Shown: positions 30,884-41,793 of the stretch, piece after piece
Numbering within the stretch: the stretch's first letter is position 1
How the letters are laid out: each line of letters starts with the position of its first letter
Assembly (NCBI GenBank): GCA_025594325.1
Contig: JANHCV010000001.1
Span: 3,782,001-3,846,000 of the forward strand
Origin: Blastocladiella emersonii ATCC 22665
Taxonomy: Eukaryota; Blastocladiomycota; Blastocladiomycetes; Blastocladiales; Blastocladiaceae
Direction of reading: 5' to 3'
Length of the DNA: 64,000 bases
Program-made: the position numbers and the translations under genes
Notes under the pieces: model-generated
The model's input: the letters and a program-made list of their open reading frames with translations, nothing else
The model's database searches: none
Told to the model about the DNA's origin: nothing

Positions 30884-32407
30884 ATGACCTCCGTCTTCGC
30901 CGCGCGCGCGCCCGCAGTCGGCGCCTCGGCCAAGGCCGCTGCCGCTGCCGCCGCGAGCGTCCCGATGCTGGTCGGCGCCGACTCGAGCCCCTACGTCCAC
31001 AAGCTGCGCATGTACTTCAAGTACCGCGGCATCGAGATCGAGGAGGTCCAGAACAACCCGGATATCTTCGCCAGCTTGATCCTGCCTCGCACGAACCTCA
31101 CCATGATCCCTGTCGTTGTGGACGGCGATGCCGTCCTTTCGGACACGTACGCGATCTCTCCGTCGAAGGATTACACGCAACATACTAACTTAACGACCTA
31201 TCACGTTCAGGGGTCTCATCATGGACCACTACGAGGGCAAGCTACCCATCGGCAGTCCGCAGTACCCGTCGCTCGTGCCGGCCACGCCCAAACAGCGCTT
31301 CGTCTCGCAGGCGTTCGAGTTCATGTCCGAGGACTGGTTCTTCCTCGTCGGCTTCGCGCAGCGGTTCGGTCACCTCGAGGAGCACGAGCGCTACCTGCTC
31401 AACATGGTGGCCGAGGGGACGGGCCGCTCGACGGGTCTGATCCCAAAGTACGCCAAGTCGCGCGAGCTACTCGACCAGCGCTTCCTTCGCGCGCGCAAGC
31501 CGTGGGGCGTCACCGAGGAGACCATGCCCGTGTTCGACGCGTACCTCGAGCGCTTCCTCGTCCAGCTCTCGGCCCACTTTGACACGCACCGCTACCTGCT
31601 GTCCGACGAGGTGCCGTGCCGCGGCGACTTTGCGCTCGCTGGCCAGCTGTCGGGGTTCATTGCACGGTACGCCATCGCGTTCGTCTCGAGAGAATCGAGT
31701 GAAGCTCGCTCACGCTTTGCGAATCGTGTAATCACACTTGTAGCGATCCCGTCCCGTCGTACGTGCTCAAGACCAAGGCGCCCAACCTGATGCGGTACCT
31801 CGCGCGCATGCAGAACGCGCCCGAGGCCGCCTACGAGTACCCGAACCGCGTCGTGCACCTCGACGGCGTTGCCAACGCGCCCGCCGTGACTGTGACGCGT
31901 GCCGACACCAAAACGTCAGCCGCCCCGACCTTCCTCGCCAACGACGTGATCCCGCCGACCTTGTACCCGGCGCTGTCGGCGCTAGTCGACCTGACTACCC
32001 ACGTCGAGCAGACGCACGCGCTGGCCGTCAAGCACGCGACCACGGCCGCGGCCAAGAGCGGGACCAGCGGCACCGAGTGGGTCGAGCTGCCGCGCGCTGT
32101 CGGGTACCCGCGCTTCACCGTCGGCGGCGAGGAGAAGGGCACGCGCATGGCGCAGGTCTTCTCGCTCTTTGCCTGGGCTCGCATGTGGCGCGGCGGAGTC
32201 GATCCTCACTCGGCCGCCGAGGCTGACGTGGTCCTCGGGATCGCTGCTGCCACGTCAAGCAGCGACACGACCGCAGCCGCCGATCCCGACGCGTTTTTGG
32301 CCAAGGTGCGCGGGCTCGCGTCCAAGCTGGTCCTCGACAAGTCGGTGCGCCGCAACGCCGAGAACCAGATCGAAATCCGTGCGGTCGCGGCCACGGCCAA
32401 GCTGTGA
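30884..32407 (+). CDS. Glutathione S-transferase-like protein
   Basis: Exons 30884-31146, 31211-31666 and 31744-32407 give 460 residues. The N-terminal thioredoxin-like domain reads SSPYVHKLRMYFKYRGIEIEE, TNLTMIPVVVDGD and LSDTGLIMDHYEG. The Ser-Pro-Tyr site and the cis-Pro IPV fit the glutathione-binding fold. A helical GST-C-like domain follows (FVSQAFEFMSEDWFF, YLLSDEVPCRGDFALAGQLSGFIARD). The C-terminal 170 residues are an extra domain with VELPRAVGYPRFTVGGEEKGTRMAQVFSLFAWARM that I do not recognise. The Ala-rich first 30 residues could be a mitochondrial presequence. Substrate is unknown; size well above the usual 220-residue GST suggests a specialised fungal family. Confidence 0.75.
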
Positions 32408-33036
32408 GCGATCACGACACGGGATAGTCGTAGCAAGAACGGGATACGTGATGAAATCAACTACAATACAACTTGCTTGCATCTGACCACACGGGAGTGA
32501 AGAATGCGGGCAAGGACACGGAAAGGACGTTCAGGGATCGCCCTGACGACCAGTCACGCGGCGCGCCACACACATGAGACGCCCAGTGGCGCCGGCGTCG
32601 AGGTACAAAACCGCTCGCTGGGCCCCGCTCCCCTCTGCTCTGATCCTCAGGATTTGTGTAACTTAACCGGGCTATACAGTGCCCTGTCGAGCAAGGAAAA
32701 TCCGGCCAGCAGCCCATCGGCGAGGTCCTCCAACAGCTTTCCAGGCGCGCTTTCAACGTGCTGGAGCCTAGTTGGAGGGCCTTACACTTCTAGCTCGCGC
32801 TAAACCCGCGGCCGCTATACGTTGCTACTTTGGCCCCGAGCTCGCCGACTCGTGAGGGGATTCGCTTCGTTTGTGAGGTAGGACTTGCATGGCTCGCACG
32901 CCGACCGCGAACCTCGCGGCGACGAGAGAGTCGCCCTGACGGTCGCTCACGATCCTCGCATGGTGGGGCATCGACCGCGACTTAATAATTGTAGGCACGC
33001 AATCTATTTGCACGTTCAGATCAGCGACGATCATCA
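32408..33036. other. Intergenic, convergent 3' ends
   Basis: The GST-like gene and DUF3429-like copy D converge on this 630-base gap. Frames on both strands are short and without pattern. The last 50 bases retain diverged homology to the sequence just beyond copy C at 29327-29370. I see no RNA gene here. Confidence 0.45.
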
Positions 33037-33947
33037 TCAGCTCGAGGTCGTCGCCTCCTCCTCGCCGCCTTCCGGCTCAGTCACATCCTCTCGCTCGACC
33101 TCGACCTCGACCTCGGCCTCGTTCTCTTCCTCGTCCAAGGCCGTATCGATCATGACGAGCTCCTCGCCGAGGTAGAACTTGCGCCAGCCGAGCGCGCCGA
33201 GGGCCACGCCCGACAGGAACATGTACGCGAAGCGCAGGCGGTACCACCGCGGCAGCACGCCGTACGTGATGGCGAGGTCGTCGACGTGGTCGATGTAGAC
33301 GTGCGACGCGAACTGGATCGAGATGGCGGCCAGGACCGAGGTCGGCGCCACGGCAACGGACGCGAACGCGCCAACGGGCGCGAGGAAGCTCGCGACGGCC
33401 TGGTGCGTGCGCAGCTTGGGCTCTACGCGGGGATACGAGTACGGGCGTGAATGGACGAGTGCGGTGCGGTTCCATTGCTTAACAAGAAAACAAGTACGGA
33501 CCGAGATCGTAGTTGTTGAGCGAGAAGGTGTGCGCGGCACCCGACACGGCGAGCAGCGCGGCGCCCGTGGTCGGCAGCATGGTCCACGGCGCATCGACGA
33601 CGAGGCCCATGACGGCCATGGCGTGTGGCGCGGCCCACACCGTGGCTATGGCAAGGATCGCGGGCCGCGAGTAGGTCCAGTGCTTGGGGCGGAGGATCGC
33701 TGCCGGTTCGCTTGAAGCGTCGGTGGTGCTTGCAGCGGGCGCAGCCGCGTCGGTGGATGCGTGTCGCTACGCACGACAGTGTCAGCTCGCTCGTTTTGCG
33801 TGTTTACGAGGGTGGCTGGACCATGAATGCGGCGGCGGCAGCGGGTCCGCCGCGGCGACCGCGAAGCGAGCCGGCCAGGGTTACGGCCCGCGCCCGTGCG
33901 CTCAGACCTCGAGTCGATGCATAGAGTGAGGTTCGTGCGAGATACAT
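33037..33947 (-). CDS. Divergent DUF3429-like membrane protein, inverted-repeat copy D
   Basis: This is the mirror of the gene at 28430: exons 33947-33885, 33766-33502 and 33422-33037 (minus), 237 residues. It is identical except for the end, where copy C has EASLS and this copy has EATTSS, because the repeat boundary cuts four codons before the stop. The 5' flank is identical to 34079, so about 130 bases of promoter are shared with copy C and the rest differs. Both copies look intact, so expression could differ only through the distal promoter. Confidence 0.65.
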
Positions 33948-34079
33948 GGTAGTGATATTTGTGCGGAGAGCAGGGAGGGAGAGAGGAGAACAGGGCACAG
34001 AGGTGTGTGCACCAGATTCGCCGCGGATCCCTGAACTGCGACTCCCGCGGAAAGAACGCATTGCGGCGCAGCGCGTGCC
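33051..34079 (-). repeat. Inverted repeat, right arm (1,029 bp)
   Basis: This is the reverse-complement partner of 28298-29326, separated from it by a 3,724-base spacer holding RNase H2A and the GST-like gene. Both arm ends are abrupt. Beyond 34079 the sequence is unrelated to that upstream of the left arm, which there adjoins the direct duplication. Confidence 0.9.
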
Positions 34080-34182
34080 CACGAGCACTGAGCGAGAGAG
34101 ACGTGACGAGACGAGTGTTCGGTGCGCAAGGAGGTATTTTATACGTGTAGCTCATGGGTATGACACAGCTCGCCCACTATCA

Positions 34183-35996
34183 TCACGCCACGACGCCGAC
34201 GAACACGGCGGCCACCAGCGCCAGGACTATGGTCGCGATGCCCGCGACGGTCTGCGGCGCGGCCACCGACGCCGCCGTCTCGGCCTCGGTCCCCGTGTCG
34301 GCGGCGCCCGTGTCGGCCATGGCCGCGTCCGGCCCAGCCGCAGTCACGACGGTGGCGGCGGGGTCAGCCGACGCCTCGAGAGCGGCGTCGAGGTCCCAGT
34401 CGCGCAGGGCCTTGAACTTGGACGCCTCGTTCTCGTTGTTGAGGAAGGCGGCGAGGTACTTTGCGGGGTCGTCCGAGTTGGCGCGGTTCGGGATGGCGTG
34501 GGCGGCGGGCCACTCGTCGGGGCTGCGCGGGTCGGCCTCCATCTTGTCGATCCACGCGTTGAACACGTCGCACGCCTTCTGCGCGCGCTCGACGGGGATC
34601 TCGAGCAGGTCGAGGCGCCACTTGGGCAGCGGCGTGCACCGGTGCAGCGGGCCCGTGCCCGTGTGGTTGAAGATGCGGAAGTCCTTGCCGCCGCCGTTGG
34701 TGCCGTGGCCGTCCATGTCGCGGCGGCGCAGCTCGGTCGGCGCCGTCGTCGAGGACAGCTCGGCGTAGTCGTAGCACATGACGTTGTAGACGTCAGCGAC
34801 CGTGCCGACGAGATCTTGCCACGGCGGGATCCGGGTGTTGAGGGTGACGGTGCCGACGCCGCCGGGGGCGTGCGTGCCCGAGTAGTCCCAGTACAGGCGC
34901 TCGACGTCGAGCCACTGGCGCTTGTACCAGATCTGGTCGACTAAGGGCGCGGCGAGCGAGTTTCATGGGGTTAGATGTCGATTTCATGGGCGGGGGAGGT
35001 GCGTGTGGGGCGAGGGGGTGGGCCGGAGCAGGGGCGGAGTGAAAAGCGCACCGTGGCTGCAGGTCAGGGAGGTGGCGCGGGGTCGGGGTGGCCGAGTCGG
35101 TCGTCGTCGTCGGCGGTCATACACGCAGTCCGAGCGTTAGTACACCCCTTCCGCGGCGTAGGTACAAGGAGCCGCGCCATCCCTGTGGTGGGCGTAGAAG
35201 AGTAAATCGTTGGGGGAGTACTGCAGCGTCATCATCTGGCCGCCCACGGCCGAGTGGACGTCGGCGTGCTGACCATTCTCGTAGGCGATCGCGAAGTCGG
35301 AGAACGCGGCGTCGCCCATGACCATGGCGGCGATCGTGCGCGGATCGACAAAGGTCGTGGCCGACGTCAGGGCGTGCTGGAGGCACTGGCCGTCGGTCGA
35401 GCGCCAGCCGGCGAACGGGCCCGAGATGACGCACCCGTTGCTGTCGCCGACGTAGCGCGGGCTCGTCGGGTTGAAGATGCTACGAGGGCGAGATCGGGAG
35501 ACGTGCGTCAGTCGTCTGCGCACGACGCTGCAGAGGCACAGGTGAAGAGGGAGACGGAGGGGAGAGAAGCGAGAGAGGGAGCGTACTCGTAGCTCATGAA
35601 CGGGTCGAAATAGGGCAGGCCCTTGACGGCGCCGTTGGTGACGGCGATGAGCTCGGTCTCGAACTGGTAGATGAACCGTCGGTGCCACGCCAGGAACAGC
35701 ACGCCGCCGTGCGCCGGCTGCGTCCACTGCTGGTGGATGGCCACGTACTGGTCCATGCGCCCGGACCGCTTGAGCGCGTTCATGCCGGCCGTCAGCGCGG
35801 CCCACTCGGTGTCGTCGAGGTCGCGGATCTCCTTACGCAGGCGCGGCGCCTTGCACGACGGCGCCGCGGCGTCGGCCGGGCTAGCCGCGAGCAGGACGGC
35901 GAGGACGATGGCGGTCACGGCCGTGGCCACGAGCAGCGCGCGGGCGCGTGGGCGGCGCGGCGCCGTGGACGCCGTCGGTGGTGGTGCGCGATGCAT
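34183..35996 (-). CDS. Tyrosinase-like copper oxidase, predicted GPI-anchored
   Basis: Modelled exons are 35996-35587, 35479-35166 and 34940-34183 (minus), 493 residues. A hydrophobic segment at 25-45 (LLVATAVTAIVLAVLLAASPADA) is a signal peptide. The CuA region has IHQQW, AHGGVLFLAWHRRFIYQFE. The CuB region has HADVHSAVGGQMMTLQYSPNDLLFYAHH, then DQIWYKRQWLD in the last exon. Tyrosinases oxidise phenols at a binuclear copper centre. The last 20 residues are hydrophobic after a Gly/Ala/Thr-rich stretch, as in a GPI-attachment signal. The CuB intron is uncertain. The strong GTACCT donor gives HHRDGAAPFDQIW, whereas families usually show HHxxVDxxW; a GC donor one exon-end earlier would give HHRDVDQIW. 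An upstream in-frame Met at 36086 is possible. Confidence 0.8.
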
Positions 35997-37016
35997 GGCG
36001 AGTGTGTGTGTGATGCCGACGATGGCGAGGAGCGGGGGAGGAGCGAGAGGTGCGAGAGGTGCGCGAGGGCGAGGGGGAGTGTGCAATGTGCGAGGGGGTG
36101 CTCGAGGAGCGATCGTGTAGCGAGGCGTCTCTTGTGCTAAGGGGGGCGCGGGGAGGAGCGATCCGCTCAGGCCTTATGAGGTCCGACTCGTTGGCGCGGT
36201 GCGCGGGAAGTGGACCCAAGGTCGGCCGACCGCGAAATGGCGCAGTCGGCCGGAATTGGAGCTTGACTCCACTCGGCGCACCGCCGCCGCTGCTCGCCGA
36301 GCCACGCAGCACCGCTCGCCAAGAGCCGCAGCTGCACCGGCAGTTGCCGCGGTGCGCACGGCCAGTCACCGCTCCCTTGGACCCAGATCTGCCGCCGGCG
36401 GACGTGGTCCAGGGAGGGAAGGTCGGTCAAGGCGGGAAGAAATGGCGCAGTCGCTTCCCTTCTTGGCATCGGGCCTGTGCGTCCGCGCACGCTCTCAGAC
36501 AAGGGATTGCGATGCCGCATGTGCAGCCGCATCGCTCGGCCGCGCGCGCGGAGGCGGCAGAGCTCTGCTGCCTCGCTCCCACGGGCCCATGGCGCAGCGT
36601 CAACGCGCGTCATACTTGCCTCAGACGGTGTCATCCAGTGAGGCATTTGTGGAGCTCCGACGGGTTCCATCAGTGTTCACGAGGGCCGCGAGACGGCGGT
36701 CTGGACCTAGCTGCACGAGCCGGATCATGGCGCCTCGCATGCTTCACGCTCACGTCGCTCCAGCGTCCAGCTCACGGGCTTGGTGTTCGTCGGCGGTATG
36801 TGGCGACGAGACGTGCGAGACCGTGCGAGCGATCCGGAACAGGGCGCGGGCGCCGCGTCGGGGCAGCAGCGGGACGCGCCGACGCGTTGCGCATCCGCAC
36901 GTGGTGCTGTCGGTGCCCGCGCTCGAGGAGTTCTACGCCGTCGCCGAGCAGGGCCACCCGCCCCTCGCCTTTCCGCTCGCCCACCCCGACCACCAATCCC
37001 CTCCCCTCCTCACACG
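35997..37016. other. Divergent promoter region, tyrosinase and GPI14
   Basis: About 1 kb separates the two start codons. Frames on both strands are long only because of high GC and show no family pattern. Pyrimidine-rich sequence before the tyrosinase (minus) and GPI14 (plus) starts fits untranslated leaders. I see no RNA gene. Confidence 0.45.
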
Positions 37017-38418
37017 ATGCAACGCATGAAAAAACCGCGATCGCGGTCCAACTCGCCGCACCGGCGCAGCGCGCCCTCGCCACCCGCCCCAGCGGCCCCC
37101 GCAGCGGCACAACCCGAGGCCGACCTGGCGTGGCCATGGGTCCTCGCCGCGTCCGTCGCACTCCGCTTCGGAATGCTGGTATACGGCGCGTGGCAGGACG
37201 CGAACCTGGCCGTGCCGTACACGGACATTGACTACCGCGTCTTCACCGGCGCCGCGCGGGCCGTGTCCCGTGGCCGCCCGCCGTACGACCGCGCGACGTA
37301 CCGGTACACGCCGCTGCTCGCGTGGCTGCTGGTGCCGGGCACGGTGCTCGGCCTCGAGGCCGTCTGGGGCAAGCTGCTGTTTGTCGCCGCCGACCTCGTC
37401 ACGGGCGTTCTCGTCCGCGAGCTCGCCGTCACCGCCGTCGCGCGGTGCGGACTGCCGGCGGGGAGTGCGCGACGGCGCGCGACGGGGCTCGTGGCGGCGG
37501 CGTGGCTGCTCAACCCGTTTGTCGCCAACATCTCGACGCGCGGCAGCGCCGAGAGCCTCATGTGCGCGCTGTGCGTCGCGGTCCCGCTGCTCATGGCGCG
37601 CGGACGGTCGTTTACGGCCGCCGCGGTGCTCGGGCTCGCGGTCCACCTCAAGATCTACCCGGGCGTGTACGCCATCCCGATCGCATGGCGGATCCTGTTC
37701 GGTTACGGCGACGCTCCAGCAAGCTGGCCGAAACGGGTCGGCCGGCTGGTAGCGTTCGGCGGCACTGCGCTCGCCGTATTCGCTGGGCTGTCGGCCGCCA
37801 TGTGGGCCGTGTACGGGTGGCCGTTCGTCGAGCACACGTACCTGTACCACGTCACGCGCACCGACCACCGGCACAACTTCAGCGTCTACTTTTACCTCAT
37901 GTACCTCTCGCTCAAGGACGAGGTCGCGACCGCGGCCGCAGCAGCTGTCCCTGCGGCGTCGTGGGTCGCGCTCGCCCCGTTCGCCGCGCAGGCCGGCGTC
38001 ACGGCGCTCCTCGGCGTAGCGACGGCGCGGCTCGACCTGACCGTGGCCATGTTCCTGCAGACGTTTGCGTTCGTGGCGTTCAACAAGGTCATGACGTCGC
38101 AGTATTTCATGTGGTGGCTGTGCTACGTGCCCGTGGTCGCCGTGTACCTCAGCGGGCGCGTCTCGGCGCGCACGGTCGTGGTGCTGGTCGCGGCGTGGGT
38201 CGGCGCGCAGGTACAATCTGACGGACTTACGGCATGTGGGCGGGATCACTCACAATCGTTCGTGTGTGCGATGGTAGGCGGCGTGGCTGCACCAGGCGTA
38301 CTGGCTCGAGTTCCGCGGCATGCCGACGTTCCGCGGGCTCTTTTTCGCGGGCGCGGCGCTGTTTGTCGTGCACATTGCGATCCTGGTCGTCATTCTCCGG
38401 CGCCTGCCGCGGCCGTGA
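37017..38418 (+). CDS. GPI14: GPI mannosyltransferase I catalytic subunit (PIG-M/Gpi14)
   Basis: Exons 37017-38210 and 38278-38418 give 444 residues; the intron is 67 bases. The family adds the first alpha-1,4-mannose to GlcN-acyl-PI in the ER lumen, using dolichol-phosphate mannose. Visible motifs are VPYTDIDYRVFTGAARAV (the DxD-type site), RPPYDRATYRYTPLLAWLL, WLLNPFVANISTRGSAES, LAVHLKIYPGVYAIPIA and TDHRHNFSVYFYLMYL. About eight to ten hydrophobic helices are present. The C-terminal exon encodes WLHQAYWLEFRGMP and a last helix. A basic Ser/Pro-rich leader of 40 residues precedes the first helix. It converges with the Hikeshi gene, with 60 bases between stops. Confidence 0.93.
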
Positions 38419-38478
38419 TAAACAAGGAAATGTGTTCACTATTTGGTTAACTCTCACGCTCCTCCGACAAACCGTCAG

Positions 38479-39267
38479 TCAATCCATGGCCTTGTCAAAG
38501 TAATTCGGGTCGTTCTTGACGCGCTGTACGGCGCGCGAGTACCACGCCTCGAACGCCTTGACGGGGATCCAGCTGTCGTCGCGGACCTGCGTCGTTGGCG
38601 CCGCGCCGCCGCCGAACCCGAACGCGTTGACCGCCGCCGCGGGGACGCCGCCGACCGTGTGCGCCATGGGCGGCAGCGCCGTGGTCGCAAACGACGTCAC
38701 GTAGTTGTACAGGTTCTGTAGAATGTGCGTCGACTGCGATAGTGCCGACGACGCGCTGCCGCCGCTGCCGCCGCTCATGGACATGGCGGATTGCCGCGAC
38801 GACGGGAGCGCGGCGAGCTGCTGCATGACGAGGTCTACAGTGCGCGGGTCGCGTGGGGAAGGGTGAGCGACGGCCATCACTCGGTCTGCGCGAGAGAACG
38901 TACCAATCGGCTCGACCGAGATCCCGAGGTTCGCAGGCGGCAGCGCGAGCGCCGTAGCCGCGTCGGTCATGTCCATATCCTCGGTACTGCCGGCCGCGCT
39001 GCCGTCGAGCCCGCGCAGGCCCGAGAGGCGGAAGATGGCGCTGGGCTTGTCGTTGGAGAGGGCGCCGAGCATCTGCCAGTCGCGGCCGGGCAGCTGGATG
39101 TGGACCGTGGCGGCAAAGCCGGCGGGGAACGGGTCCGAGACGAACACGACGAGGTGGTTGACGCGCTCGGACCCGGCCACCATGGTCGCGAACTTGGTCA
39201 GCGTCGGGTCGACGGGCGCAAAGTCGGCCTGCACGGGCCGCCCGGCGCAGATGAGGCCGAACTGCAT
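38479..39267 (-). CDS. OPI10: Hikeshi/Opi10-like Hsp70 nuclear import carrier
   Basis: Exons 39267-38904 and 38834-38479 (minus) give 239 residues; the 69-base intron splits EPI-DLVMQQL in phase. The N-terminal domain matches Hikeshi: FGLICAGRPVQADF, VNHLVVFVSDPFPAGFAATVHIQLPG, WQMLGALSNDKPSAIFRLSGL and LGISVEPI. The C-terminal helical region has LQNLYNYVTSFATTAL and WIPVKAFEAWYSRAVQRVKNDPNYF. Hikeshi imports Hsp70 into the nucleus on heat stress; the yeast homologue Opi10 was found through inositol excretion. A Ser/Gly-rich insertion lies between the two parts. The 5' leader has a (GTTGC)-type pentamer run at about 39295-39312. Confidence 0.93.
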   Translation of the reverse strand: MQFGLICAGRPVQADFAPVDPTLTKFATMVAGSERVNHLVVFVSDPFPAGFAATVHIQLPGRDWQMLGALSNDKPSAIFRLSGLRGLDGSAAGSTEDMDMTDAATALALPPANLGISVEPIGTFSRADRVMAVAHPSPRDPRTVDLVMQQLAALPSSRQSAMSMSGGSGGSASSALSQSTHILQNLYNYVTSFATTALPPMAHTVGGVPAAAVNAFGFGGGAAPTTQVRDDSWIPVKAFEAWYSRAVQRVKNDPNYFDKAMD

Positions 39268-39894
39268 GGTTGTCGATGCGTGAGGTTACGATGCGTTGCG
39301 TTGCGTTGCGTAGAGCGTGGAGGAACGCGGACAGTGCGCGGCGGAGCGCTTTATAGCGGCAACGGGTGCATGGCATTCGCGGCGCGTCCAGAAGCTTGAG
39401 GATGGTCGGCGGCGGCCGCGCACGTGGCGCAGCGCGCGGCGCGGCGATCGCTGTCTCGCGCGTTGTCTCGCGGCCAGCGTGCTGCCCGCGGCCCACGGTG
39501 GCCATCGCCGCCGCGCCCGCCTTGGCCAATCGGGCGACATTGCCGGCAACCTGCTCGCGCGCATGAAAGGGCCCACGCGCGCTACAGTAGATCCAGCGAT
39601 GAACAAGGGCGGCCGTCGCGGCGCCGCTGTTGCAGCGACGCCACAGAGCACCGGCTGCCTGGGCGGCCTTTCGACCTGCTGCCCCTTCCCGCACACCCGC
39701 CCTCCACCTCCTCTCTCTCCCCGCACACAACCGCATACGACCGCACTCGCTTCATAAGACAGCGTCGTAAGCGGCGTGAGCCCGCACCGCAGACACCCTA
39801 GACGACCCGGCTTGCCACGCGCGCTCGCGAACACCCTGGTCCCTGGCCGTCCGTCCCTTCATAACCCCCGCCCGCGCTCCCACCACCCCCGCCT
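39268..39894. other. Divergent promoter region, OPI10 and GH26 gene
   Basis: This 627-base gap holds no supported gene. A run of GCGTT pentamers (39294-39312) lies in the Hikeshi leader, and a CT-rich tract (about 39670-39770) precedes the GH26 gene. Confidence 0.45.
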
Positions 39895-41528
39895 ATGGCC
39901 ACTACCCCGAAGCCTTCTGCGACTATGACCTCGGGCAACAAGTCGTCCGGCTCGCGCCGCACCCTCATCGCCGTCGTGGTCGTCGTGGTCCTCGCCGCGG
40001 CCGCCGCCGGCATCTACTTTGGCGTCGTCAAACCAAAGTCGGCCGACTCCTCCGCGACGAATGGTAGGTCTTCCTCCTCCTCCCCGACGCCCGTCCCGGG
40101 CGCCCCGACCACCAGTCCCAGCGGTAACGGCCAACCAGCGACTCCAGTCGCTCCGCCCACCGTCAACTTCCCCATCTCGAGCCCCATCAGCGTTCGTGCG
40201 TACACCCTTCTTTCGTCGTTGTTGTTGTTGTTGCGCGCTCGGCGGGCTGGACGGGGCCCTCGCATCGCCCGGGACCCGTCGGGTGGCGACGCCCACGCAC
40301 GCAGCGCGCCGTTTCACAGAATTCGAAACTGACCGACCGCTTCCCGTGCGCGTAGCCATGACGGGTCTGCCGCTCAAAAAGTTTGGCAACGGCGTCGTCT
40401 GGGGCTCGCACATCTGGGGGTACGCCCGCCGCCCTCCTCTATCAGCCGCCATCGCATCCCTGACCCTGGCCCTGGCCCTGGCCCTGACACTCACGCGAAC
40501 GTGTAGCGACAACTACGTGTGGGCGCCGACCGTGGCCGAGATCTCGCGCCGGTACGGCTCGGTGCCGGGCGCGCTGGGCGGCTTCTACCACACGGACGCG
40601 GCGACGGGGATCCAGTACCCGGACGCGTTCCTGGACCAGGCGCGGCAGGCGCGCGCGGCCGGCACCTGGTTCTACGTGACGCTGGAGCCGCGGGCCGTCG
40701 GGCTCAACGTGACGGCCGACACGCTGGCCAAGTGCGTCGAGCTGCTGCGCAAGGCCAGCGTCGAGATCGGCGCGCCGGTGCTGCTGCGGTGGGCGCACGA
40801 GATGAACGGCAACTGGTACCCGTGGTCGCAGCAGCCCATCAAGTACAAGCAGGTGTGGATGCAGCTGCGCGACATGCTCAAGAAGGCCGCGCCCAAGGTC
40901 GCCATGGTGTGGTCGCCCAACATCGGGTTCCCCGCCGAGATCAAGTTCACCGCGCCCGGGTCCCCCGAGTACCTCGCCATGGACACGGACAAGAACGGCA
41001 AGGTTGACGAGCTCGATGACCCGTACGAGCCCTTCTTCCCGGGCGCCGCCAACGTCGACTTCATCTCGGTGTCCATGTTCTGGTTCGGCAACGAGTACCC
41101 GAACTTCAAGAACCAGATGCCGCCCGCCGACCACGTCGCCAAGAAGCTCCGCGAGCCGCACGACCTCACCCGCTTCTACCGCGACAGCAAGTTGCCCTTC
41201 ATCATCTCCGAGACCGCCTCCACCTTCTTCCGCGACGCGCGCGCCGCCGGCGTCGACGAGGTCGCCATGAAGCAGACGTGGTGGCGCCAGCTCATTGCCG
41301 AGGACCCGACCATGGTCATGTGGTACGTGTCTCCTCTCGCGTCGTTGTTGCGAGCGATTGCCGCCGTGGATTGACACGACGACGCTCCGGGACTGTAGGT
41401 TCGAGTTCACAAAGCAGGAGGACAACTACCTCAAGGACTCGTGCATCACCAACAACACCGCTGTCATCAACGCCTTCAAGGACGACATGAAGACGCGCCC
41501 GCTCGTGTTCGGCCCGCCCGCGGCATAG
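39895..41528 (+). CDS. Membrane-anchored GH26-like glycoside hydrolase
   Basis: Exons 39895-40195, 40356-40419, 40507-41322 and 41399-41528 give 436 residues. A short cytosolic N-terminus, SRRTLIAVVVVVVLAAAA as signal anchor (about 20-45), and a Ser/Pro/Thr linker make this a type II membrane protein. The catalytic domain begins at GVVWGSHIWGDNYVWAPTVA. RWAHEMNGNWYPWSQ carries the GH26 acid/base Glu (about 220), and FIISETAS the likely nucleophile (about 356). GH26 includes beta-mannanases and related beta-1,3/1,4-glycanases; the exact substrate cannot be read from sequence. It may act on the fungus's own wall or on plant mannan. The conserved FEF and the C-terminal helix are split by the last 76-base intron. 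Confidence 0.85.
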
Positions 41529-41793
41529 ATGGCGCGAGCTTCCAGATCAGTTTTGGTTCATCTCGCATACACGCCGCACTTGCATATCCCGTCACTCTTG
41601 TGCGTTGCATGAGCTTTCGTCGTCTTACCGGCGTTGAGGAAGGAGAGACTTGGAGACGAAGGGTCGGTGGAGAGAAAGCGCGGCGGCGGCGTGACCCGTC
41701 AAGTCGCGTCGATCGCGGAGACGCCTCGATCTCAGCCCTCGCCCGGCACCCCGACTCTCGCTCCCCACAAACAACAACCCCAACTTATGAAAC

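Noticed and set aside
33646-34155. Minus-strand frame MSYTYKIPP... across the copy D promoter
   Set aside because: It crosses the repeat boundary and the shared promoter, and is out of frame with the better-supported spliced model.
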